Notes: a model not told the origin generated them from the letters alone. Positions 1 through 13,443 are shown, counted from the first letter of the stretch. The stretch: DNA of 64,000 nt from Gentiana macrophylla (GCA_026214975.1 JAOBSW010000933.1:19973-83972), one strand, 5' to 3'. A program made the numbers and translations.

Positions 1-458
1 TGGGATTCAGACAGAGAGTTGGGGGTGCTGTTTTGAATATGTTAGGCTTCGAATTTTGAGATACGGTCAAGATAGAAAATGTAGATAAACGGATGATTTA
101 GATGTGATAAAAATTTCAGGTTGTTGTGAGATGTATAGGTTGGCCAATCAATCGGATTTCTGTGACTGGTGCAATCTGTCAGAAAAATTTCCAGAATTAC
201 AACAGTGAATTACGTCGCAGATTGTGACCAAATGGTTGAGAATCTGGTACAACTCAAAGAATGCAAGTTGTAGAACACTGAATTTAATATGAGATCACCA
301 TATTTGAAGATTTTTGGATGGGAAAAACATAGTCAAAACAGAGATGGAATACAAACTGTCACCAGATATTGTTTTTTTTTGTAAGATAAAAGAAATAAAA
401 GGGATATAATACAGTCAATCTGCCTTGATCTCTGATACCAAATGATGCGAAGTAGACT
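1..458 (-). other. Probable leader of a minus-strand LTR retrotransposon
   Basis: No convincing coding region is visible. Read on the minus strand, this stretch lies directly downstream of a tRNA-iMet priming site, so it would be the untranslated leader of an LTR element whose body continues beyond the window. It is AT-rich with a T run near 371-380. I could not recognise the family from this fragment. The short open frames here have no recognisable similarity. Confidence 0.4.
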
Positions 459-470
459 GCTCTGATACCA
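459..470 (-). promoter_or_regulatory. tRNA-iMet primer binding site (minus strand)
   Basis: The plus strand reads gctctgatacca, the exact reverse complement of TGGTATCAGAGC, the usual plant retrotransposon priming site for initiator-methionine tRNA. A second, shorter match (tctgatacca) lies at 431-440, 28 bases further into the leader. The site therefore primes an element transcribed toward position 1. Confidence 0.7.
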
Positions 471-472
471 AC

Positions 473-1495
473 TGAAGTGAAACCGGCCGGAGGAAGGCTT
501 CAAATCGAATAAATCTTAGGATCGTGGATTTGAAGGTATTTGGAAGGAGGTCTTTGACACAACCATAACCTATGTGGAAGCACCTTGGATTAATAAGCTC
601 CACGACACAATCACAACTCGTGTGAAGGTACCTTGGAATAAACCTCAATGCTTAGAAAACCTGTTTCTAAGCACCTTGGTATGTGGATAACCATAAGGAT
701 TGCTCAAGTCCTTGATAATCTGAGATTTGATTCCCTTTCCAGAGAAACTCACACAACACTTTTCCAAGTGAAGAATAAAATATTATTTATATTGATAACA
801 ATCTGATTTTCAAAGTACAAATACAAGGACTATTTATAGGAAAATAAGTACATGAATTCATAATAATAAGATGAAAATTTTATTCTAAATTAAATGCATA
901 TTGGCGCATCCCAGGAGCTTCATCCAGGTTCAATATATCTTCTTTATATTGTCCAGTTTTTGTCCCACGGCTGTTAGGCCATTTTGACCATTTTAGCTTA
1001 TTCAAATGAAGATGACAACTTGACGAAAGTTGAAGATCAGGTTTTCTACAATGAAATGCACATGTGGATCATAAATTTTGGATAAGTAAAGCTCCAGATC
1101 CGAACCAATAAAGAAGACTGCTCACTAAGTTCAATGCACTTAAAATAGGTTCCCAAAAGATATCCATCAAGATTCAATGTACTTGGAATGCACAAAACTT
1201 GACTTCTTGGACTTAATTCTAGTAGCGCCCGTAATGTCATGAGCATTCATCAAATATTTTTAATTTGTAAATTAATAAGAATATAATAATATGTAATTTA
1301 ATTCCGATAGCATAAGCATAAATGACGGGACTTAATGACTTCAAAATCTTCTTCATTCTTGACTAGGTTTCTTGCATTATTAAATGGACCAAATCACCAC
1401 CCAAAGTGAGCCTTATTTTCATAAACCAGAGTGAGTTTTGGGACCAGCACAAATGTCATAGGATCTTGGTAGTAATCGGTTCCAGATTCATATCA
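473..1495 (-). mobile_element. LTR of a second retrotransposon, minus strand
   Basis: The sequence next to the priming site begins tgaagtga on the plus strand, so the minus-strand LTR ends in TCACTTCA. A TATA box lies inside on the minus strand (831-839), which splits the segment into a long U3 and an R-U5 of about 360 bases. The other end is not resolved: candidate terminal CA dinucleotides lie between about 1,245 and 1,495, just before satellite 1. No second LTR is in the window, so it may be a 5' LTR or a recombinant remnant. This LTR is unrelated to the copia LTRs at 11,613-42,521. Confidence 0.5.
831..839 (-). promoter_or_regulatory. TATA box in the minus-strand LTR
   Basis: The plus strand reads tatttatag, giving CTATAAATA on the minus strand. 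It is followed about 360 bases downstream by the priming site, as expected for an LTR promoter. The assignment rests on motif and position only. Confidence 0.45.
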
Positions 1496-1497
1496 GG

Positions 1498-4400
1498 GGA
1501 TTACAACTTTTTGTATATATAATTATAGTAGTAGTCTACATCCAAAATTAGGGTTTACAACTTTTTGTATATTATTATAGTGTAGTTTCACATAAAGCAG
1601 CCGGGTTTACAACTTTTTGTAAATAATTGTATAGTAGAGTTTACTCAGCGAACAGTTTACACCTTTTTGTATATTATTGTATAGTATAGTTTACTCAAAA
1701 TGGGGGTTTACAACATTTTGTATATTACGTTGTATAAGTAGAGTTTACTCTAAAGCGAGGGTTTCATAACCTTTTTGTATATTATTGAATTAGGAGTTTG
1801 CTACCAAAGCGGGTTTAACAACTTTTGTATATAATTATAGTAGAGCTTTATTCAAAACAGGAGGTTTACAACTTTTTGTAAATAATTTACATAGTAGAGT
1901 TTACTCTAAATGGGGGTTACTACTATTTGTATATTATTGTATTGTAGCTTACTCAAAACGGGGTTTAAAACTTTTTGTATATAATTGTATAGTAGAGTTT
2001 ACTCAAAAACGGACCTTGTTTAACAAACATACTTTTTATATAATTGTATAGCAGAGTTTACTTCAAAATGGGGTTTAGGGAACTTTTTGTATATTATTGT
2101 ATAGTAAGAGTTTACTCAAAACGGGTTTATAACTTTTTGTATATAATTATAGTAGAGTTCACTCAAAACGTGGCGGTTTACAACTTTTGTATATAATTGT
2201 ATTAGAGTTTACTCAAAACGGGGTTCTATAAACTTTTGTATATAATTGTATATAGAGAGTTTACTCAAAATGGGGTTTACAACTTTTTGTATATTATTGT
2301 ATTGAGTTTACTCAAAACGGGGTTTAAAACTCTTTGTATATAATTATAGTAGGAGTTTATCAAAACGGAAGTTCATAAATTTTTGTAGTATAAATTATAG
2401 CAGAGTTTTACTCAAAACGGGGGTTTACAACTTTTTGTATATAATTGTATAGTAGAGTTTACTTCAAATTGGGGTTTACAACTTTTGTATATTATTGTAT
2501 TAGAGTTTACTTCAAAACGTGAGGTTTACAAACTTTTTGTATATAATTGTATAGTAGAGTTTACTCAAAACGGAGGTTTACAACTTTTTATATATAATTG
2601 TATAGTAGAGTTTACTAAAACGGTGGTTTACAACTTTTGTAAATAATCGTATAGTAGAGTTTACTCAAAACGGGGGTTTACAACTTTTGTATATTATTGT
2701 ATTAGAGTTTACTCAAATGAGGTTAAATCAGCTACAACTTTTGTAATAAATACTCAAAATGGGGTTTATTTTTTGTATAATTGTACACGGTAAAGTTTAC
2801 TCTAAAACGGGGTTTACAACTTTTTTGTATATTATTGTATTAGAGTTTACTCAAAACGGGGGTTTACAACTTTTGTATATAATTATAGTAGAGTTCACTT
2901 CCAAAACGGAGGTTTAAGCTTTTTGTATATAATTGTATAGTAGAGTTTACTTAAAAAGACGGGGTTTATAACTTTTTGTAAATAATTGTATAGTAGAGTT
3001 TACTTCAAAATGAGGGTTTACAACTTTTGTATATTATTGTATTGTGAGTTTACTCAAAACGGGGGTTTACAACTTTTGTATATAATTGTATGGGTAGTTT
3101 TACTCAAAACGGGGGTTTACAACTTTTGTATATAATTGTATTGTAGAGTTTACTCAAAACGGGTGTTTACAACATTTTGTATATAATTTTATAGTATAGT
3201 TTACCTCAAAACGGGGGTTTACAACTTTTTGTATTGTATACTAGAGTTTACTCAAAACATGGGTTTACAACTTTTGTATAATTATTGTATATTATTGTAT
3301 TAGAGTTTACTTCAAACGGGGTTTATAAACTTTTGTATATAATTATAGTAAGTTTACTTAAAACGAGGGTTTCATAAATCCTTTTAAATAAAACGGGGGT
3401 TTTAAACTTTTTGTATATAATTATAAATAGAGTTTTACTCAAAACGGGGTTTACAACTTTTAGTATATAATTGTAGTGTTGTAGAGTTTACTGTAAATTG
3501 TACAAGGTTTAACGTATAATAAATTTGTATATAATTGTATAGTAGAGTTTACTCAAAACGGGATTTACAACTTTTGTATATTATTGTATTAGAGTTTATC
3601 TCAAAATGGGGGTTAATAACTTTTGTATATAATTTATAGTAGAGTTCACTCAAAAACGGAGGTTTAGAACTTTTTGTATATAATTATAGTAGAGTTTACT
3701 TCCAAACGGGTGTTTCATAACTTTTGTAAATAATTGTATAGTAGAGTTTTACTTCAAAACGAGGGTTTACAACTTTTGTATATTATTGTATTAGTTTACT
3801 TAAAACGGGGTTTAGGAACTTTTTTTTATATAATTGTATAGTAGAGTTTACTCAAAATGGGGCTTTACAACTTTTGTATACAATTAAAATGGGTAGTTTA
3901 CAACTTTTTTTACAAAATTGTATATTATTGTATTAGAAGTTTACTCAAACGGGGGGGTTTACAACTTTTTTTATATATAATTATATAGAGAGTTAGCTCA
4001 AAACGGGGGTTTACAATTTTTTGTATATAATTATAGTAGAGTTCACTCAAAACGGAGGTTTACAACTTTGTATATAATTGTATAGTGTAGTTTACTCAAA
4101 ATGGTGGTTTACAACTTTTGTAAATAATTGTATAGTAGAGGATACTCAAAACGGGGGGTTTACAACTTTTGTATATTATTATTATAGTAGAGTTTACTCA
4201 AACGCGGGAGTTTAAACTTTTACATGTAGGCTTGTATAGTAGAGTTTACTTCCAAAACGGGGTTTACAACTTTTTGTGTATTATTGTATTAGAAATGGGT
4301 GTTTACAACATTTTGTAAATAATTGTATAGTATAGTTACTCAAAACGGGGTTTACAACTTTTTGTATATTATTGTATTCGAGTTTACTCAAAACGGGGTT

Positions 4401-7400
4401 TACAACTTTTTGTATATAATTGTATAGTAGAGTTTACTCAAAACGGGGGTTTACAACTTTTTGTATATAATTATAGTAGAGTTCACTCAAAACGGAGGTT
4501 TACAACTTTTTGTATATAATTAAAATATAGTTTACTCAAAACGGGGGTTTACAACTTTTTGTAAATAATTGTATTGTAGAGTTTACTCAAAACGAGGGTT
4601 TACAACTTTTTGTATATAATTATATAGTGGAGTTTACTCAAAACGGGCGTTTACAACTTTTTGTATATTATTGTATTAGAGTTTACCTAGAATGTGGGTT
4701 AACAACTTTTTGTATATATTATAGTAGAGTTCACTCAAAACGGAGGTTCATAACTTTTTGTATATAATTATATTAGTGTTTACTCAAAACGGGGGTTTAC
4801 AACTTTTTGTTAATAATTGTATAGTAGAGTTTACTCAAAATGGGGGTTTACAACTTTTTGTATATTATTGTATTAGAGTTTACTCAAAACGGGGGTTTTA
4901 TAACTTTTGTGTATATTATAGTAGAGTTACTCAAACGGAGTTTTCAAAACGGAGGTTTACAAACTTTTGTATATAATTGTATAGTAGAGTTTACTTCAAA
5001 ACAGAGTGTTTACAACTTTTGTAAATAATTGTATAGTGAGTTTATTCAAAATGGGGTTTACAACTTTTGTGTATATTATTGTATTAGAGTTTACTTCAAA
5101 ATGTGGGGTTTACAACTTTTAGTATATAATTATAGTAGAGTTACTCAAAACGGGGTTTATAAATCTTTTGTATATAATTATAGCAGTAGTTTACTTCAAA
5201 ACGTGGGTTTACAACTTTGTATATATATAATGTATAGTAGTTTACTCAAAACGGGCTTTCATAACTTTTGGTATAATTATTGTATTAAAGTTCACTCAAA
5301 ACGGGGTTTACAACTTTTTGTATATAATTGTATAGTAGAAGTTTACTTCGAGGATTTTAAACTTTACAAGGTTTACAACAAATAAATTTTGTAGATAATT
5401 ATAGTGTAGTTCACTCAAACGGAGGTTTACAACTTTTATTATATAATTATAATAGAGTTTACTCAAAACGTAGTTTAAACTTTGTAAATAATTGTATAGT
5501 AGAGTTTACTCAAAACAGAGGGTTTATAACTTTTTGTATATTATTGTATTGTAGTTTACTTCAAAATGGGGTTTCTAAAAAATTTTTGTATAGTTTACTT
5601 CCAAAATTGTATAAAGTAGTATACAAATTTACTTAAAACGGGGGTTTACATACTTTGTACCATAAACGTGGTTGTACAATTATATAATTATATTAGAGTT
5701 TACTCAAAACGGAGTTTACAACTTTTGTATATAATTATAGTAGAGTTCACTCAAAACGGGGTTTAGTACTTTTGTAAATAATTGTATAGTAGAGTTTACT
5801 TCAAAACGGGTTTATTTACAACTCTTTGTATATCATTGTATAGTAGAGTTTACTCAAAACGGGGGTTTACAACTTTTTGTATATAATTCTAGTAGCAAGT
5901 TCACTCAAAACGGAGGTTTACAAATTTTGTATATAATTGTATAGTAGAGTTTACTCCAAAACGAGGGTTTACAAGTTTTGTAAATAATTGTATAGTAGAG
6001 TTTACTCAAAGCAGGAGTTTATAACTTTTGTATATTATTGTATAGTAGAGTTTACTTCAAAACGGGGTTTACAACATTTTGTATATAATTGTATAATTTT
6101 GCTATTACTTTTTGTTAAGTAGGGGTTTACAACTTTTGTATATTATTATATAATTAGGGTATTTTATTCAAACGGAGAGTTTACAACTTCTTTTTATATA
6201 ATTATAGTAGAGTTCACTCAAAACGGAGGTATTTTCTAAATAATTGTATAGTAGAGTTTACTCAAAACGGGGATTTACAACTTTTTGTATATTATTGTAT
6301 TAGAGTTTACTCAACTGGTACGGGGTTTACAAATTTTGGTATATAATTGTATAGTAGAGTTTTCTCTCAAAACGAGGGTTTACAACTTTTTGTAGATAAT
6401 TATAGTAGATTTCACTCAAAGCGGTGGTTTAACAGTTTTAGTATATAATTATAATAGAGTTTACTCTCATCTTTGTATTTTGTATTGGGTATTACAACTT
6501 TTGTAAATAATTGTATAGTAGAGTTTACTCAAAGCGGGGGTTTACAACTTTTTGTATATTATTGTATTAGTTTTCAAATGGGGTTTACAACTTTTTGTAT
6601 ATAATTTATCACCCAAAAGTGAGAGTTTAATCAAAATGAGGGTTTACAACTTTTTTGTATATTATTGTATTAGAGTTTACTCAAAAATAGAGGTATTTAG
6701 AAGTTTCTGTAAAACAATAATTGTATAGTAGAGTTTACTCAAAACGGGAATTTACAACTCTTTTGTATATTATTGTATTAGAGTTTACTCAAAATAGGGG
6801 TTTACAACTTTTTGTATATAATTCAGGTAGAGTTCACTCAAAACGGAGGTTTACAACTTTTTGTATTTAATTATAGTTGAGTTTACTCAAAACGGGGGTT
6901 TACAAGTTTTGTAAATAATTGTATAGTAGAGTTTACTCAAAACGGGGGTTTACCACTTTTTGTATATTATTGTATTAGAGTTTATTCAAAACGGGGCTTT
7001 ACAACTTTTTGTATATAATTGTATAGTAGATATTACTCAAAACGGGGGTTTACCACTTTTTGTATATTATTGTATTCGGGTTTACTCAAAACGAGGGTTT
7101 ACAACTTTTTGTATATAATTATAGTAGAGTTCACTCAAAACGGGGGTATTTTCTAAATAATTGTATAGTAGAGTTTACTCAAAACGGGGATTTACAAATT
7201 TTTGTATTTTATTGTATTAGAGTTTACTAAAAACGGGGGTTAACAACTTTGGGTATATAATTATAGTAGAGTTCACTCAAAACGGAGGTTTATAACTTTT
7301 TGTATATAATTATAGTAGAGTTTACTCAAAACGGGTGTTTACAACTTTTGGTAAGTAATTGTATAGTAGAGTTATTCAAAATGGGGTTTTACAACTTTTT

Positions 7401-10400
7401 GTATATTATTGTATTAGAGTTTACTCAAAATGGGGGTTTACAACTTTTTGTATACAATTGTATGGTAGAGTTTACTCAAAATGGGGGTTTACAACTTTTT
7501 GTATATTATTGTATTAGAGTTCGCTCATAACGGGGGTTTACAACTTTTTGTATATAATTATAGTAGAGTTCACTCAAAACGGAGGTTCACAACTTTTTGT
7601 ATATAAATATAGTAGAGTTTACTCAAAACGGGGGTTTACAAGTTTTGTAAATAATTGTATTGTAGAGTTTACTCAAAACGGCGGTTTATAACTTTTTGTA
7701 TATTATTGAATTAGAGTTTATTCAAAATGGGGGTTTACAACTTTTTGAATATAATTGTATAGTAGAATTTACTCAAAATGGGGGTTTACAACTTTTTGTA
7801 TATTATTGTACTAGTGTTTACTCAAAACGGGGGTTTACAACTTTTTGTATATAATTATAGTAGAGTTCACTCAAAACGGAGAGTATCTTTCTAAATAATT
7901 GTATAGTAGAGTTTACTCAAAATGAGGATTTACAACCTTTTGTATATTATTGTATTAGAGTTTACACAAAATGGATAGTTAACAACTTTTGTATATAATT
8001 ATAGTAGAGTTTACTCAAACCGGAGGTTTACAACTTTTTGTATATAATTATAGTAGAGTTTACTCAAAATAGGTGTTTACAACTTTTTGTAAATAATCGT
8101 ATAGTAGAGTTTACTAAAAATGGGGGTTTACAAGTTACTGTATGTTATTGTATTAGAGTTTACTCAAAACGGGGGTTTACAAATTTTGGTATATAATTGT
8201 ATTGTAGAGTTAACTCAAAACGGGGGTTTACAACCTTTGGTACATTAAGCCAGGGTTTACAACATTTTGTATATAATTGTATAGTAGAGTTTACTCAAAA
8301 CGGGGGTTTAGAACTTTTTGTATATTATTGTATTAGAGTTCACTCAAAACGGGGGTTTACAACTTTTTGTATATAATTATAGTAGAGTTTAATCAAAACG
8401 AGGGTTTACAACTTTTTGTATATTATTGTATTAGAGTTTACTCAAAACGGGGGTTTACAACTTTTTGTATATAATTGTATAGTAGAGTTTACTCAAAACA
8501 AGGGTTTACAACTTTTTGTAGATAATTATAGTAGAGTTCACTCAAAGCGGAGGTTTATATCTTTTAGTGTATAATTATAATATAAGTTTACTCTCAAAAT
8601 GGGGGTTTACAACTTTTTGTAAATAATTGTATAGTAGAGTTTACTCAAAAAGGGGGTTTATAAATTTTTGTATATTATTGTATTAGAGTTTACTCAAAAT
8701 GGGGGTTTCCAACTTTTTGTATATAATTGTATAGTAGAGTTTACTCAAAACGGGGGTTTTCAACTTTTTTGTATATTATTGAATTAGAGTTTACTCAAAA
8801 CGGGAGTTTACAACTTTTTGTATATAATTATAGAGTTACTCAAAATGAGGGATTTTTCTAAATAATTGTATAGCAGAGTTTACTCAAAAGCTGGGGATTT
8901 ACAAATCTTTGTATATCATTGTATTAGAGTTTACTCAATACGGGGGTTTACAACTTTTTGTATATAATTCTAGTAGAGTTTACTCAAAACGGAGGTTTAC
9001 AACTTTTTGTATATAATTATAGTAGAGTTTACTCAAAACGGGGGTTTACAAGTTTTGTAAATAATTGTATAGTAGAGTTTACTCAAAACAGGGGTTTACA
9101 ACTTTTTGTATATTATTGTATTATAGTTTATTCAAAACGGGGGTTTACGACATTTTGTATATAATTGTATAATAGAGATTACTCAAAACGGGGGTTTACA
9201 ACTTTTTGTATATTATTGTATTAGTGTTTATTCAAAATGGGAGTTTACTACTTTTTATATATAATTATAGTAGAGTTCACTCAAAACGGAGGTATTTTCT
9301 AAATAATTGTATAGTAGAGTTTACTCAAAACGGGGATTTACAACTTTTTGTATATTATTGTATTAGAGTTTACTCAAAATGGGGGTTAACAACTTTTTGT
9401 ATATTATAGTAGAGTTCACTCAAAACGGAGGTTTACAACTTTTTGTATATAATTATAGTAGATTTACTCAAAACGGGTGTTTACAACTTTTTGTAAATAA
9501 TTGTATAGTAGAGTTTACTCAAAATAGGGGTTTACAAGTTTTTGTATATTATTGTATTAGAGTTTACTCAAAACGGGGGTTTAGAACTTTTTGTATATTA
9601 TTGTATTAGAGTTCACTCAATAAAAAGCAATTTTTGTATTATTATAGTAGAGTTTATTTCAAAACTGGGGTTTACAACTTTTGTATATAATTATAGTAGA
9701 GTTTTATCAAAACGGGGGGTTTGCAACTTTTTGTATATTATTGTATTACGAGTTTACTCTGTAAAGCATTAGAGGGGTTTACAACTTTTTGTAGATAATT
9801 ATAGTAGAGTTCACTCAAAACGGAGGTTTATAACTTTTAGTGTATAATTATAATAGAGTTTACTCAAAACGGGGGTTTACAACTTTTTGTAAATAATTGT
9901 ATAGTAGAGTTTACTCAAAATGGGGGTTTACAACTTTTTGTATATTATTGTATTAGAGTTTACTCAAAATGGGGGTTTCCAACTTTTTGTATATAATTGT
10001 ATAGTAGAGTTTACTCAAAATTGGGTTTTCAACTTTTTGTATATTATTGAATTAAGTTTACTCAAAGCAGGGAGTTTACAACTTTTTGTATATAATTATA
10101 GTAGAGTTTACTCCAAAAGCAGGAGGTATTTTCTAAATAATTGTATAGTAGAGATTTAAACTTGCAATGTCAAGCGGGGATATACTGACTCTTTGTATAT
10201 CATTGTATTGTCAGCCTACTCAAAAACTGAGGGTTTACAACTTTGTTTTATGAACCTCAAGTAGCATAAAGTTCACTCAAAAGTGGGGTTTACAACTTTT
10301 TGTATATTAATATAGTAGAAGTTTACTCAAAGCGGGGTTTACAATTTTTTGTAAATAATTGTATAGTAGAGTTTACTCAAAGCAGTTGTTTACAAACTTT

Positions 10401-11612
10401 TGTATATTATTGTATTAGAGTTTATTGAAAACGGGGGTTTACAACTTTTTGTATATAATTGTATAGTAGAGTTTACTCAAAATGGGGGTTTACAACTTTT
10501 TGTATATTATTGTATTAGTAGTTTACTCAAAATGAGGTTTATAACTTTTTGTATATAATTATTTAGTAGAGTTTACTCAAAATATGGGTTTACAATTTTT
10601 GTATATTATTGTATTGTAGTTTACTGTAAGCGGGAGTTTACAACTTTTTGTATATAATTATAGTAGAGTTCACTCAAAATGGAGGTATTTTCTACATAAT
10701 TGTATAGTAGAGTTTACTCATAAGGCAGGAGATTTCAAATAGACTATTTTGTATATCATTGTATTAGAGTTGTACTCAAAACAGGGTTTACAACTTTTTG
10801 TATATAATTTTATAGGTAGAGTTCACTCAAAGCGGAGGTTTATAACTTTTTGTATATATAATTATAGTAGAGTTTACTCAAACGGGGGTTTTACAAGTTT
10901 TGTAAATAATTGTATATTAGAGTTTACTCAAAAGCTTGAGTTGTTTACAACTTTTTGTATATTATTGTATTAGTAGTTTATTTCAAACGCGGGGTTATAC
11001 AATTTTTGTATATAATTGTATTTGTAGTTTACTGCAAAACGGGGTTTACAACTATTGTATAACGGGTTTTATTGTATCAAAAGTGTTTAACAATAAAACG
11101 GGGGTTTACAACTTTTGTATATAATTCTAATAGAGTTTACTCAAAGCGAGGAGTTTACAACTTTTTGTATATAATTGTATAGTAGAGTTTACTCAAAACG
11201 GGGGTTTACAACTATTTTTGTAGATAATTATAGTATAATTTACATCAAAGCGGGGTTTTCTAACTTTTAATTAATATAATTATACTTAAGTTTACTCTAA
11301 GCGAGGGTTTTTAACTCTTTTGTAAATAATTGTATAGTAGAGTTTACTCAAAATGGGGGGTTTAAAACATTTTGTATATTATTTTATTAGAGTTTACTCA
11401 AAATGAGGGCAATTCATTTGCATAATAAAACTTTTTGTATATAATTGTATAGTAGAGTTTACTCAAAGCGGGGGGTTTTCAACTTTTTGTATATTATTGA
11501 ATTAGAGTTTACTCAAAAGCGGAGTTTACAACCTTTTTGTATATAATTATATACAGTTCACTCAAAGCTTGGAGGTATTTTCTAAATAAGTGTATAGTAG
11601 AGTTTACTCCGA
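1498..11612. repeat. Satellite 1: array of a ~50-bp AT-rich monomer
   Basis: The array repeats a 49-51-bp unit. Its landmarks are gtttactcaaaacggggg, then tttacaactttttgta, then an AT-rich end in one of several forms: tataattgtatagtaga, tattattgtattaga, aataattgtatagtaga or tataattatagtaga. A further class begins gttcactc and carries cggagg. From length over period there are about 200 monomers. The classes follow a recurring order, so this is a higher-order repeat. Monomers from about 6.7 to 9.6 kb are very alike, while those from 1.5 to 6.5 kb and 9.6 to 11.6 kb carry many small indels. Open frames of 60-118 codons along it are translations of the repeat, not genes. The array ends at LTR1, which appears to be inserted in it. 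Confidence 0.95.
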
Positions 11613-12850
11613 TGTTGGACTTATTTCTTAGTTTTGATGATGAGTGCCATCTTAGTTTGACCCATAGTGCAAAAGGCAAAAAAGTGTGGAGGATAAAATG
11701 TATAGGTTTATTAGAGTTTGATTCTTAAATAGGGTTGTGATCAAACAAGCCAGTGTAAAGTGTGGCATTATTTGTAAGTGATGGTCTATGTCGATGGGGT
11801 AGATAGAATTGATCATTAGTGCGGAACATCTTGAAAGCCCCGATTGGCGAAGGGTGAGGAGTTCAAACTTCGATGAAATGAAGGCTAAGGGATCAAACTT
11901 AGTATTTAATGTCAAGGATATGGAATCAAAATTTGCGGCAAGTGTGATGATGTTCAAAGCCGATTACATACACCCACAGCATTAATAGAATCTAAGTTCC
12001 TACAAGTTGGATGATGTTCTTTGGAACTTAGTTATATTTAAAATGATGTAATCTAACTTCTGGAAAATAAAAGTTGGATAAAAGGAATGTTTGCATTATA
12101 TTTTACAAACAAAAATATGATGTTGATGACGATTGGTATTCACGATGATTGAACTCTTGATATATACCTCGAATTAATTCAAGATTATTGGAAGATTACA
12201 TGGATAAGAATGACCAACTACCTCGACTTATCAAGCAAATCAAAGTGAGATTAAAAAAGGCGTTAGGATGATTTACAGAATTTCTTATCCATTGGATACA
12301 AGTCAAAGGGTGGAATAATTTGCCACTTGCTTTGTCAAAAGTAATCCTGGCGATTAATGAGTCATGAATAGTGGCGAATCACGATCACGAATGGGACAAA
12401 TACAAAGGCGGTCACATTTGAATTTCGATTCAAAGTCACATTGCATTCCTACCTATAAATGAGGACTTTCAACTCAGAAGAAGAAAGAAGATGAATTTTG
12501 GAATAAACTTCCAAGTGATAACAGCAGTTTGAAAAACACCACTGTGAACTTCTGCGAGCTTAGAGGCTGGCGAATCCCAGTTTATTTTCTTCAAGTGTAT
12601 GCCGCATTCAAGCATACACACTTTGAAAATTGGCTAAGCTAGTGATTATATCATCCCCTAATCAAAGGCTCTACCAATTGGATCATTCATTTGATTCATT
12701 CTTTATTTTATAAAGAACCTCTTTTGAAAACAGTGAAGAAGCATACTGTTGAAGTGAAAGGCATTGTTGGTTTGTGGTGGAAGTGGTGAAGAGGCAATCA
12801 CACCCTTCAAGGACCCGAGTGGAAGACTCGGGAGGCGACAATCCTACACA
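11613..12850 (+). mobile_element. LTR1, truncated copia LTR
   Basis: It begins TGTTGGACTTATTTCTTAG, identical to the starts of the other LTRs, directly after satellite 1 sequence. A TATA box (ctataaat) lies at 12,453-12,460. About 1.24 kb is present. The match to LTR2 stops after ggcgacaatcctaca, where the sequence switches to the RNase H region of the same family. The last 450 bases or so of the LTR and nearly all of gag-pol are therefore missing. Confidence 0.85.
12453..12460 (+). promoter_or_regulatory. LTR1 TATA box
   Basis: The motif cctataaatgagg is repeated at the equivalent place in the other LTRs (18,952, 30,316 and 42,281), with tataaac in LTR3. It is the likely core promoter for the genomic transcript. 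Confidence 0.55.
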
Positions 12851-13066
12851 AGAATTAATTGCAATCACGAGAAAATCATTTTGCACTCAAGAACCAAGCA
12901 CATTGATGTGAGACATCATTTGTATCAAAATCCGTGTTGAAAAAGAAAGATGTGGTGGTTCTATACATTCCTCACTTGAAGATCAACATTGGCGATATTT
13001 TCACTAAACCACTTGTGAGTGAAAAGATTTGCCAGAATTAGGGCGAACTTGGAATCATAAGATTGG
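12851..13066 (+). pseudogene. Element A: RNase H C-terminal remnant
   Basis: This is the last part of a copia RNase H domain. It aligns to the ends of the B and C domains: the stretch encoding SRTKHIDVRHHF is clear at about 12,888-12,930, followed by remains of the ADIFTKPL stretch. The catalytic acidic residues lie upstream and are absent. The segment is fused directly to LTR1 and cannot work. A cacaga in copy B reads cacgag here, one of many CAG-to-CG differences. Confidence 0.8.
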
Positions 13067-13097
13067 CCCGTATTCGATTGTCTTGGGGGAATTCACA

Positions 13098-13320
13098 AGG
13101 GGATTAGTGCTTTGCTATGTTGGGTGAGCTCACTTAGCGAATTAGTCATTTGGTATCTAACAATTCCATGTACTTATGTTTTGAACAATTGAGCAAATAG
13201 AGGTTGCCAAGGGGATTGGTCTTTGTCATTTTGGGTGAGCTCACTTGGCAGATCAGTCATTGGTATTAAACCTAAATCTTGTATTATCAATTGAACAAAA
13301 CAAGAAAAACAAGGTTCAGC
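13098..13320 (+). repeat. Element A: ~110-bp tandem duplication after pol
   Basis: Two copies of a segment start at aaggggattag (13,098) and aaggggattgg (13,209). Each contains tgggtgagctcactt, a gtcattggtat-type motif and a caattgaacaa-like end. The same pair is in elements B and C, so it belongs to the family. No coding potential is visible. Confidence 0.75.
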
Positions 13321-13443
13321 CAGTACTTTTGTCAGTATTCTTTGAAGTCTGCTCAGTCGTGATGCTGCGCCCACCTATGTGAAAGATTACCACTGTTTGG
13401 AGAGGCGTTACTCGATCCAAAGTAATTAAAGTCAAAAAAGCAT

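Noticed and set aside
1..458. Host gene fragment at the left edge
   Set aside because: No frame, splice pattern or known domain is visible; the adjacent priming site makes a retroelement leader more likely.
4758..11124. Open frames of 60-118 codons in the 50-bp satellite
   Set aside because: They are translations of the AT-rich repeat; the frame changes with every indel and no domain is present.
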